Shown here: positions 1 through 5,493 of the stretch, in pieces
Position numbering within the stretch: the first letter of the stretch is position 1
Layout of the letters: the number at the start of each line of letters is the position of its first letter
DNA from: Chloroflexota bacterium
GTDB lineage: Bacteria > Chloroflexota > Dehalococcoidia > GIF9 > AB-539-J10
Direction: 5' to 3'
DNA: 5,535 nucleotides
Assembly (NCBI GenBank): GCA_030670425.1
Contig: DAOVBS010000045.1
Coordinates: forward strand, 1-5,535
Position numbers and translations under genes: made by a program
The notes under the pieces: generated by a model
Databases searched by the model: none
Seen by the model: the letters and a program-made list of their open reading frames with translations, nothing else
Told to the model about the DNA's origin: nothing

Positions 1-777
1 GACGTACAGAGCATCGACTCCAGCCTTCAACTCGACCTGGGCGCTGACGTCGGGCATCATGGCAAGCTGATGCGGGCTGCCTGGAGTTATGTAGACAGCA
101 TCCAAGGGGAAGACCTCCTCAGTGGCTTCTTCAGGTGGCGTCTCATACTTCACCAGTTCACCCCCGTATTCCCTGGTCAGCTTCCTCAGGATGTGCGCTG
201 GTACTTCCAGACCCGGTCCAGGACGGAAGAGAACGGTAGCTCCGAATCTCGCCAGCGCACAGGCCAGTGAATGTACCGTTCGGCCGTATTTCAAGTCACC
301 CCATAATGCAATTCTCAGACCCCTGATTCTGTGCCTCTCCTTCTGGATGGTGTACAGGTCGCACAGGGTTTGGGTGGGGTGTTCGTGGCCGCCGTCACCG
401 GCGTTTATCACCGGGATACCAGCATAGTCCGCCACCACCCTGGCTGCCCCCTCCCACGGATGCCTGATGACGATTATGTCCGCGTAGCTGCCAATCACTC
501 TGGCCATATCAGCGATGCTTTCACCTTTAGCCAGAGAGGTCGCCCCCACATCAACCGCGCTTATGACACGGCCCCCGAGCCTGAGCATGGCAGTTTCGAA
601 CGATAGCCGCGTCCTGGTGCTCGGCTCAAAGAACAGGCTCGCCATGACCATTCCCCGGCATACTTCCGACTGCTCCCTGAGCGAATCCGCCATCTCATCT
701 GCCAGGGAGAACAATGCCTCTATCTCCCCATTGGACAAGTCATCTATGGTAACCAGACTTCTATCTGCCAAGCTCAT
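1..777 (-). CDS. pyrB: Aspartate carbamoyltransferase catalytic subunit, 3' end cut by window edge
   Basis: Cytosolic enzyme that joins carbamoyl phosphate and L-aspartate to make N-carbamoyl-L-aspartate, the committed step of pyrimidine synthesis. The visible 259 codons read without a stop from ATG at 777 to the left edge. The carbamoyl-phosphate domain is textbook: FEPSTRTR at residues 50-57, K84 in SLAKGES, R105 in IRHPWEGAAR, HPTQT at 133-137 and GDLKYGRTVHSL at 160-171. These positions match E. coli numbering within one residue. The second domain is unusual: after LDAVYITPG (225-233) about 30 extra residues precede VDALYV (254-259), where the window ends. The TRxQKER and HPLPR aspartate-site motifs are therefore not visible. 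The start is supported by AGGGGG nine bases upstream. The gene overlaps the end of pyrR by 17 nt, suggesting translational coupling and shared attenuation. Confidence 0.96.
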   Translation of the reverse strand, partial: MSLADRSLVTIDDLSNGEIEALFSLADEMADSLREQSEVCRGMVMASLFFEPSTRTRLSFETAMLRLGGRVISAVDVGATSLAKGESIADMARVIGSYADIIVIRHPWEGAARVVADYAGIPVINAGDGGHEHPTQTLCDLYTIQKERHRIRGLRIALWGDLKYGRTVHSLACALARFGATVLFRPGPGLEVPAHILRKLTREYGGELVKYETPPEEATEEVFPLDAVYITPGSPHQLAMMPDVSAQVELKAGVDALYV

Positions 778-1354
778 GGTAGCCTACCCCCTGTGCGCGC
801 CTGAGCGTCCGGCCTGCCGGACAACTGGCAATAGTCACTCTATCCACACCGTCGACTTCCTTCACCTGCACCCGTACCTCCTCCTCCCTGGAGCTCGGTA
901 TGTTCTTGCCGGCGTAGTCCGCCCGAATGGGAAGCTCCCGGTGGCCACGGTCAATAAGCACAGCCAACTGGATCGAACTGGGGCGTCCCAGGTCCATGAG
1001 CGCATCCATCGCCGCTCGGATACTCCGTCCGGTATACAGGACATCGTCCACTAGGACCACATGCCTATCAGTAATATCGGTGGGAACATCGGTATCCTGG
1101 ACTGACCGCCCGACCCCCAGCACAGGAGCATCATCCCGATAGAGGCCAATATCCAGAGCGCCAATGGGAACCAACACCCCCTCGAAGCTCCAGATTGCGG
1201 ACCCCATCCGTTGCGCCAGGGGAACTCCCCGAGTCCGCATGCCCACCAGCACAATGTCCGCGATGTCCCGATTTCTCTCTATGATCTCGTGAGCAATGCG
1301 AGCCAGAGCCCTGGCCATGTCCCCCGAAGTCATGAGGACCTTTTCAGATACCAA
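761..1354 (-). CDS. pyrR: Bifunctional pyr operon attenuation regulator / uracil phosphoribosyltransferase
   Basis: PyrR senses UMP/UTP against PRPP and binds the pyr leader RNA to promote termination; many members also convert uracil and PRPP to UMP. The protein has RALARIAHEIIERN near the N-terminus, a RNA-facing TRG/LYRDD region, the PRPP-binding loop VVLVDDVLYTGRS, and the very conserved GRPSSIQLAVLIDRGHRELP block followed by IRADYAGKNIPS. About 20 residues after VDRVTI extend past the usual Bacillus end. I chose the TTG start at 1354 because it puts RALxRIAHE at residue 15, exactly as in B. subtilis PyrR, and because AGGGGG lies five bases upstream. This gives 197 residues. ATG at 1333 (190 residues, AAAAGG upstream) is the alternative. 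A GTG at 1432 would place the attenuator inside the gene and is unlikely. First gene of the leftward unit, followed by pyrB. Confidence 0.95.
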   Translation of the reverse strand: MVSEKVLMTSGDMARALARIAHEIIERNRDIADIVLVGMRTRGVPLAQRMGSAIWSFEGVLVPIGALDIGLYRDDAPVLGVGRSVQDTDVPTDITDRHVVLVDDVLYTGRSIRAAMDALMDLGRPSSIQLAVLIDRGHRELPIRADYAGKNIPSSREEEVRVQVKEVDGVDRVTIASCPAGRTLRRAQGVGYHELGR

Positions 1355-1387
1355 AAAAACCCCCTGCCTTGAAACTGGCAAGAGGTT
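1353..1387 (-). terminator. Intrinsic terminator of the PyrR attenuator
   Basis: Read on the minus strand, AACCTCTTGCC (1387-1377) pairs with GGCAGGGGGTT (1368-1358) around the eight-base loop AGTTTCAA (1369-1376). The core nine pairs contain two G-T wobbles, and the two outer A-T pairs borrow from the T run. Seven consecutive T (1359-1353) follow at once. It lies between the pyrR promoter and the pyrR reading frame, the position expected of an attenuator in PyrR-controlled operons. Its 5' arm is shared with the antiterminator helix, so the two folds exclude each other. Confidence 0.9.
1360..1365 (-). promoter_or_regulatory. Shine-Dalgarno of pyrR inside the attenuator terminator stem
   Basis: On the minus strand AGGGGG sits five bases before the TTG at 1354. 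The five G form most of the 3' arm of the terminator hairpin, so this site is paired when the terminator forms and free when the antiterminator forms. It decides the start choice for pyrR. Its use as the true ribosome binding site is inferred; AAAAGG at 1339-1344, before ATG 1333, is the competitor. Confidence 0.55.
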
Positions 1388-1442
1388 CGCGCGCCAATGC
1401 CGCCATTGCGGCAGACTCTGACATTCGTCCACTTACCAGCCT
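1372..1442 (-). promoter_or_regulatory. Antiterminator of the pyrR leader, with internal capping hairpin
   Basis: The minus-strand segment AGGCTGGTAAGTGG (1442-1429) can pair with CCTCTTGCCAGTTT (1385-1372): 13 of 14 positions pair, three of them as G-T wobbles, with one T-T mismatch at 1431/1383. This helix takes the 5' arm of the terminator and also the 3' half of the PyrR-binding loop, as expected of a PyrR antiterminator. The sequence enclosed by the helix folds into its own perfect hairpin, TGCCGC-AATG-GCGGCA (1413-1398), which would bring the two arms together. No folding energy was computed. Confidence 0.8.
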
Positions 1443-1452
1443 CACTGGACTG
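1437..1452 (-). promoter_or_regulatory. PyrR-binding loop (anti-antiterminator)
   Basis: The minus strand reads CAGTCCAGTGAGGCTG. Its inner 14 bases (1451-1438) match the recalled PyrR binding consensus ARUCCNGNGAGGYU at every position. The stem CAGTC/GGCTG closes a six-base loop CAGTGA, as in the Bacillus binding loops. An A-rich unpaired stretch (TAAAT, from 1457) lies on the 5' side, with a short CTT/AAG lower helix. PyrR bound to UMP should hold this hairpin, break the antiterminator and release the terminator. It starts only about ten bases after the predicted transcription start. Confidence 0.92.
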
Positions 1453-1468
1453 ATTTAAAGGCTGCGAC

Positions 1469-1497
1469 ATTCTAGCATGCTCACAGGAATTGTGCAA
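1469..1497 (-). promoter_or_regulatory. Predicted promoter of pyrR-pyrB
   Basis: On the minus strand TTGCAC (1497-1492) and TAGAAT (1474-1469) are separated by 17 bases, a good sigma70-type arrangement. The -35 keeps TTG but differs in its last three bases. Transcription would begin near 1462, just before the PyrR-binding loop, giving a leader of about 108 nt to the pyrR start. The placement directly ahead of a recognised attenuator adds support. Confidence 0.72.
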
Positions 1498-1508
1498 CGC
1501 CAGTCAAC

Positions 1509-1538
1509 TTGACAACTCGGCCACGCTCTCTATACAAT
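1509..1538 (+). promoter_or_regulatory. Predicted promoter of the pyrG-tal-rho operon
   Basis: A perfect TTGACA (1509-1514) is followed by TATACAATAA at 1531-1540. The -10 can be read as TATACA (16-base spacer) or TACAAT at 1533-1538 (18-base spacer). Its -35 lies 11 bases from the -35 of the opposing pyrR promoter, so the two promoters are back to back and could compete or be jointly regulated. The predicted 5' untranslated region of pyrG is about 70 nt and shows no PyrR-type binding loop. Confidence 0.65.
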
Positions 1539-1539
1539 A

Positions 1540-1560
1540 AAGGAGCCTAAGTCTCTCCTT
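1540..1560 (+). repeat. Small inverted repeat at the start of the pyrG leader
   Basis: AAGGAG (1540-1545) and CTCCTT (1555-1560) form a perfect six-base inverted repeat around a nine-base loop. The predicted transcription start of pyrG falls at about 1545, so the left arm may be only partly transcribed. No T run follows, so it is not a terminator. It could be an operator-like dyad or chance. Confidence 0.3.
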
Positions 1561-1598
1561 CCAGTTGTGAATACGTCTATTCCGGAGTGCAGTTTTCT

Positions 1599-1622
1599 AT
1601 GTCCGCAGTGAAGCATGACTAA
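1599..1622 (+). other. Possible seven-codon upstream ORF overlapping the pyrG start
   Basis: ATG at 1599 opens a seven-codon frame (MSAVKHD) whose TAA lies at 1620-1622, so it overlaps the first eight bases of pyrG. GGAG (1583-1586) lies 12 bases upstream, while pyrG itself has no clear Shine-Dalgarno. Translation of this frame could deliver ribosomes to the pyrG ATG by termination-reinitiation. This is an inference from spacing only; frames this short often occur by chance. Confidence 0.25.
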
Positions 1623-3243
1623 GTATATCTTCGTTACCGGCGGCGTAGTAAGTTCGGTTGGCAAGGGCATCTCCGTAGCTTCCATAGGCAGGATACTCAA
1701 GGGCCGCTCTATTTCTGTCTCTGCCCAAAAGCTTGACCCTTACCTCAATGCCGCCCCTGGAATGATTTCCCCTGCCCAGCACGGCGAGGTATTCGTCACC
1801 CAGGACGGCGCTGAGACCGATCTGGATCTGGGGCATTATGAAAGGTTCCTCGGAGTGGACTTGACCCAGGCTTCGAGCGTTAGCGCTGGCCAAGTGTATT
1901 CCTCCATCATCGCCCGGGAGAGAAATGGTGACTTTCTGGGAGGTACCATCCAGGTAGTCCCGCAACTCACCAATGAGATAAAGAGGCGCATCAGACGGGT
2001 AGCTGAGATCTCTGAGGCCGCCGTTGTCATAGTCGAGGTCGGGGGCACAGTAGGCGACATCGAAGGGCAGCCATTCCTCGAGGCCATAAGGCAAATGAGG
2101 AAAGACGAGGGCAGGGATAACGTGCTGTACATCCATGTCACCTTTCTCCCCCATATTGCCGCCACCAACGAAATAAAGACGAAGCCTACCCAGCACAGCG
2201 TTAATGAACTAAGGCGCATCGGGATCCAACCCGACGCCATCTTCTGTCGCAGTGACAGCGAGATATCCGAGGGCATAAAGGACAAGATTTCGCTGTTTTG
2301 CGATGTAGATAAAGAGGCAGTCATTCCTCTCGTTACCGGCGATACGATCTACGAGGTGCCCCTGCTGCTGGAGGAGTACGGATTGGGCGACTTCCTGGTC
2401 AACCGCCTGCGAGTGGACGGCAAGGAGAGCAACCTGGATCAGTGGCGCGATATGGTCAACAGATTGAAAGCTCCCAAAGAGCCGGTAACGATTGGCCTCG
2501 TAGGGGAGTACGTGGACCTCCAGGATGCATATTACTCGGTCCGCGAAGCGCTATGCCACGCCGCCCTAACCCACGACCGCGAAGTAAGGATAGAGTGGAT
2601 CAATTCAGAGGAACTCCAGGGAGGACGCACCAACAGGCTCAGACAGGTTCAAGGGGTGATTGTCCCTGGAGAGGTCGGTCACCAGGGAGTCGAAGACACG
2701 ATAGAGGCAGCTAGATTTGCCAGAGAGAAGGACATACCCTACCTTGGCTTATGTCTCGGGATGCAAGTTATGGCCATCGAATTTGGACGCCATGCGTTTG
2801 ACAGCCGAGAGGTCAACTCCACCGAGTTTGACCCTGATACTGCTTACCCGGTTCTCCACTTGCGCTCGCAACAGCGACCTGGCGAGCAAGAGGATAGCGC
2901 TGTGCGCCTCGGAACCTATCCATGCCATCTGATACCCGGAACATTAGCTGCCCGGGCTTACGGCTGCGATGTGGCCTATGAGCGACACCGCCACCGCTTC
3001 GAGTTCAATAACGCTTTTCGCCAGCCACTGGAGGATGCGGGCATGATAGCCAGCGGTGTATCTCCGCACGGCGAGCTAGTGGAAATCTCCGAGCTCAGCA
3101 ATCATCCCTGGATGGTATCTTGCCAGTTTCAAGCTGAGTTCAGGTCTCGCCCTGACCATCCTCATCCACTTTTCGTGGATTTCATCGGGGCGGCCAAGAA
3201 GACAACTGTAGAGGGATCACAGACCAGCCTACCCATGGACTAA
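1615..3243 (+). CDS. pyrG: CTP synthase with a degenerate glutaminase active site
   Basis: CTP synthase aminates UTP to CTP with ATP, normally using ammonia released from glutamine. The 542-residue length is normal, and MTKYIFVTGGVVSSVGKG fixes the start although no strong ribosome site is seen. The synthetase domain (about 1-270) keeps the P-loop K17, K39, QHGEV at 55-59, ETDLD with D71, E141 in VEVGGTVGDIE and KTKPTQHS at 188-195. The class I amidotransferase domain (about 290-530) keeps nucleophile C380 in LGLCLGMQ, NSTEF and ERHRHRFEFNN. The triad His, normally in CQFHPEF, is Gln506 (CQFQAEF), while Glu508 remains. The oxyanion loop PGGFGxRG reads PGEVGHQG, with Glu353 replacing the second Gly. 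GGTMRLG reads DSAVRLG, and the VDPGTMSP loop reads AAPGMISP. No frameshift or stop is present. The identification is secure; normal glutamine use is doubtful. First gene of an operon with tal nine bases downstream. Confidence 0.97.
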   Translation: MTKYIFVTGGVVSSVGKGISVASIGRILKGRSISVSAQKLDPYLNAAPGMISPAQHGEVFVTQDGAETDLDLGHYERFLGVDLTQASSVSAGQVYSSIIARERNGDFLGGTIQVVPQLTNEIKRRIRRVAEISEAAVVIVEVGGTVGDIEGQPFLEAIRQMRKDEGRDNVLYIHVTFLPHIAATNEIKTKPTQHSVNELRRIGIQPDAIFCRSDSEISEGIKDKISLFCDVDKEAVIPLVTGDTIYEVPLLLEEYGLGDFLVNRLRVDGKESNLDQWRDMVNRLKAPKEPVTIGLVGEYVDLQDAYYSVREALCHAALTHDREVRIEWINSEELQGGRTNRLRQVQGVIVPGEVGHQGVEDTIEAARFAREKDIPYLGLCLGMQVMAIEFGRHAFDSREVNSTEFDPDTAYPVLHLRSQQRPGEQEDSAVRLGTYPCHLIPGTLAARAYGCDVAYERHRHRFEFNNAFRQPLEDAGMIASGVSPHGELVEISELSNHPWMVSCQFQAEFRSRPDHPHPLFVDFIGAAKKTTVEGSQTSLPMD

Positions 3244-3252
3244 GGAGAGGCC

Positions 3253-3960
3253 ATGCAACTGTTCCTGGACACTGCCAACATCGATCACATCCGCCACGGC
3301 GTGGAATTGGGAGTGGTCACCGGAGTTACCACCAACCCAAGCCTGGTATCCAGAGAAGGCAAGGTCATCTACCGAGACCTGGTAAGAGAGATCTGCTCGA
3401 TCGTTCCCGGACCAGTATCCACCGAGGTATTGGGCCAGGATGCTTCACAGATGGTAGTCGAAGCCAGGGAAATAGCTAAATGGGCGGAGAACATTGTAGT
3501 CAAGATACCGGCCAGCCTGGAGGGAGTGAAGGCTACCTCAGTGTTAACCAAGGAGAATATCAAGGTCAACTTCACCCTATGCTTCTCTTTGAACCAGGCT
3601 GTGCTGGCAGCAGCGGCGGGGGCTACCTTCATCAGTCCTTTTGTGGGCAGGCTCGACGATATCGGCGAGGATGGCATGAGAGTGGTAATTGACATTGTCC
3701 AATTCCTGAGCTATTATCGGCTCCCCACTCAAGTCATAGCTGCCAGCATCAGACATACTCAACATTGTGTGATGGCAGCCAAAGCCGGGGCGCACATCGC
3801 CACTATCCCTTACAGGGTACTGCTGCAAATGATCCAGCACCCGCTGACAGACACCGGGATCAGGCGTTTCACGGATGACTGGCGAAAGGTAATGGGAGAT
3901 GAGGGAATCGTGGAAGCCTTCACAATACCCAAAGATGATCAGGGCAACTCATCAAGGTAA
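3253..3960 (+). CDS. tal: Transaldolase, small TalC/FSA-type
   Basis: A 235-residue single-domain class I aldolase of the TalC/MipB/fructose-6-phosphate aldolase family. It is expected to move a dihydroxyacetone unit between sugar phosphates in the non-oxidative pentose phosphate pathway, in the cytosol. Seen in order: LFLDTANI with D6, GVTTNPSL at 24-31, the Schiff-base K84 in NIVVKIP, SPFVGRLDDIG at 128-138, AASIRH at 163-168, ATIPY and the terminal HPLTDTGIRRFTDDW. Two positions that separate activities point to transaldolase rather than F6P aldolase: Glu58 (Gln59 in E. coli FSA) and Phe130 (Tyr131 in FSA). The usual RHPxH is RHTQH here. ATG follows a GGAGAGG ribosome site and lies nine bases after the pyrG stop, so the gene is co-transcribed with pyrG and rho. 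Substrate range cannot be read from the sequence. Confidence 0.92.
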   Translation: MQLFLDTANIDHIRHGVELGVVTGVTTNPSLVSREGKVIYRDLVREICSIVPGPVSTEVLGQDASQMVVEAREIAKWAENIVVKIPASLEGVKATSVLTKENIKVNFTLCFSLNQAVLAAAAGATFISPFVGRLDDIGEDGMRVVIDIVQFLSYYRLPTQVIAASIRHTQHCVMAAKAGAHIATIPYRVLLQMIQHPLTDTGIRRFTDDWRKVMGDEGIVEAFTIPKDDQGNSSR

Positions 3961-3981
3961 GCATATCCTGAGGAGACTACT

Positions 3982-5247
3982 ATGACGACGATGGCTCAAC
4001 TAGAAGACAAGACCCGCGATGAACTCGAGGCGTTAGCCAAGGAAAGCGGAAGCACAGGATACTCATCGCTGAAGAAGGCGGACCTCATACTGCACATCCT
4101 CAAGTCGCAAGCGGAGCGACAGGGTAATCTATTCCTGACGGGCGTACTGGAGATTATGCCTGAAGGTTATGGTTTCCTGCGTCAGGACAGTTTCCTCCGT
4201 GGTGGTAGCGACGTCTATGTATCGAATTCCCAGATTCGCCGCTTCAATCTGAGAGACGGCGACTACATCTGCGGGCAGGCCAGACCACCCAAGGAGGGGG
4301 AGAAGTACTACGGACTGCTCCGAGTCGAAAGCATCAACGGGCTTGATCCCGAACTGGGAAGGAATCGCCGCAATTTCGGCTCGCTGACACCAACTTTCCC
4401 CGACAAGTTCATCAATCTGGAGACCACTTCAAGCGAGCTGTCCACTCGTCTCATCAATCTGGTGGCGCCAATAGGCAGGGGCCAAAGAGGACTCATTGTC
4501 TCCCCACCGAAAGCAGGCAAGACCGTCCTTCTCAAGAAGATCGCCAATGCCATATGCACCAACTACAACGACATACATCTCATAGTCTGCCTCATCGGCG
4601 AAAGGCCGGAGGAAGTGACGGACATGAGGAGGTCCGTCAAAGCAGAAGTCATAGCCGCCACCTTTGACGAACCCGTAGAAAGCCAGACCCGGGTAGCCGA
4701 ACTGGCGTTGGAGAGAGCCAAGAGACTCGTCGAAACAGGCAAAGATGTGGTCATACTCCTGGACGGCATCACTCGCCTTACCCGCGCCTACAACCTGGCA
4801 ATGCCGACGAGCGGACGAACCCTGTCTGGCGGTATTGACTCGGCGGCTTTGTACCCGCCGAAGCGGTTCTTCGGCACGGCCCGTAACTCCGACGAGGGCG
4901 GCAGCCTGACCATTATCGCCACCTGCCTGGTGGACACCGGCAGCCGTATGGATGAGCTCATATATGAGGAGTTCAAGGGAACCGGCAATATGGAGCTTCA
5001 CCTGGAGAGGAAATCAGCCGAAAAGAGGATTTTCCCGGCGATAAACATCCTACCCAGCGGCACCAGAAGGGAAGACCTCTTGCTGGACGAAGATACTGTA
5101 AAGCTAGTACACCTGCTCAGACGCATGGTCAGCATGCTGAGCGACGATTCTCCCAACCCAAGCGAGGTCACAGCAAGGGTACTGGAGAGACTGGGCAAGA
5201 CGAAGAACAACGCTGAGTTCCTCGCTACCCTATCGAGGGAAACGTAG
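3982..5247 (+). CDS. rho: Transcription termination factor Rho
   Basis: Hexameric RNA-dependent ATPase/helicase that ends transcription of untranslated RNA. The 421 residues match the family length. Domains: N-terminal Rho_N helical bundle (about 5-45), cold-shock-type RNA-binding domain (about 50-118, with EGYGFLR at 61-67) and RecA-like motor. The Walker A is SPPKAGKT at 174-181, the catalytic Glu lies in LIGERPEEVTDMRR (E207), and the Walker B is VVILLDGITRL ending in D261. The Q-loop is TSGRTLSGGID, followed by RFFGTARN and FKGTGNMELH; the arginine finger lies in SGTRRED (R362/R363). Small departures from the usual wording are LLDGIT for LLDSIT, ALYPPKRFF for ALxxPKRFF and NILPSGTRRE. GAGGAG six bases before ATG supports the start, and a 21-base gap separates it from tal. 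No clear intrinsic terminator follows directly. Confidence 0.97.
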   Translation: MTTMAQLEDKTRDELEALAKESGSTGYSSLKKADLILHILKSQAERQGNLFLTGVLEIMPEGYGFLRQDSFLRGGSDVYVSNSQIRRFNLRDGDYICGQARPPKEGEKYYGLLRVESINGLDPELGRNRRNFGSLTPTFPDKFINLETTSSELSTRLINLVAPIGRGQRGLIVSPPKAGKTVLLKKIANAICTNYNDIHLIVCLIGERPEEVTDMRRSVKAEVIAATFDEPVESQTRVAELALERAKRLVETGKDVVILLDGITRLTRAYNLAMPTSGRTLSGGIDSAALYPPKRFFGTARNSDEGGSLTIIATCLVDTGSRMDELIYEEFKGTGNMELHLERKSAEKRIFPAINILPSGTRREDLLLDEDTVKLVHLLRRMVSMLSDDSPNPSEVTARVLERLGKTKNNAEFLATLSRET

Positions 5248-5268
5248 AGGGCCTCCTCGCCTGGCGCA

Positions 5269-5297
5269 TTGCACTCCCCATCCCACGTCTTTATAAT
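5269..5297 (+). promoter_or_regulatory. Predicted promoter between rho and the small Cys4 gene
   Basis: TTGCAC (5269-5274) and a perfect TATAAT (5292-5297) are separated by 17 bases. This is the same -35 hexamer and spacing as the predicted pyrR promoter. Transcription would start near 5304, about 45 bases before the small ORF at 5349. It suggests that the small gene can be expressed apart from rho. Confidence 0.7.
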
Positions 5298-5348
5298 GTC
5301 CGCGTGGTTTCGCAAGGGCCAAGCTGGGTACAAAGGCTAAGGATAAGG

Positions 5349-5477
5349 ATGAAGAGGGCTGTGGGCATGAACATCTTTCTATGCGATAGCTGCAAATGGA
5401 ACTGGAGAAGCTCGTGCCACCGCCCCGAGCGTCCAAATGCCACCTGGTGCCCTGAATACCAAAAGAAAGGACGCTAG
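5349..5477 (+). CDS. Small four-cysteine protein, putative metal-binding knuckle
   Basis: A 42-codon frame with four cysteines at residues 12, 15, 23 and 34, in the pattern C-x2-C-x7-C-x10-C-P-E-Y. The RPERPNATWCPEY ending resembles short bacterial CxxC...C..RPxAxxCPDY proteins seen as uncharacterised zinc- or iron-sulfur-like peptides; this likeness is from memory and no family was searched. Two starts are possible: ATG 5349 (AAGGATAAGG just upstream) and ATG 5367, giving 36 residues, with GAGGG eight bases upstream. The second is at least as likely, since little is conserved-looking before MNIFLCDSC. A TATAAT promoter lies upstream, and an inverted repeat overlaps its end, so it may be a monocistronic unit. 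No signal peptide or membrane segment is visible. Function unknown. Confidence 0.68.
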   Translation: MKRAVGMNIFLCDSCKWNWRSSCHRPERPNATWCPEYQKKGR

Positions 5478-5493
5478 AGCTATACCTTTCTTT
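5462..5493 (+). terminator. Terminator-like inverted repeat after the small Cys4 gene
   Basis: AAAGAAAGG (5462-5470) and CCTTTCTTT (5485-5493) form a perfect nine-base inverted repeat around 14 bases that include a smaller TAG-AG-CTA dyad. The 3' arm itself supplies a pyrimidine/T-rich tail, but the stem is A-T rich and no T run follows beyond it, so its strength is uncertain. The repeat starts inside the last codons of the small gene. It might end both that transcript and readthrough from rho. Confidence 0.5.

Noticed and set aside
515..1054. 179-codon plus-strand frame
   Set aside because: It lies antisense across pyrB and pyrR, whose family motifs are unmistakable, and its product shows no recognisable motif.
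1355..1432. N-terminal extension of pyrR to a GTG at 1432
   Set aside because: It would translate the attenuator hairpins, adds 26 residues absent from the PyrR family, and has no ribosome site. The in-frame reading is incidental.
1597..2324. Long minus-strand frames of 199 and 162 codons
   Set aside because: They are antisense to the conserved pyrG synthetase domain and arise from its codon bias; no motifs or ribosome sites support them.
4429..5001. 190-codon minus-strand frame inside rho
   Set aside because: The opposite strand encodes the invariant Rho motor domain, so this is a shadow frame.
5234..5259. CGAGG/CCTCG dyad at the end of rho as a rho terminator
   Set aside because: The stem is short with a long loop and no T run follows; it is not convincing as an intrinsic terminator.
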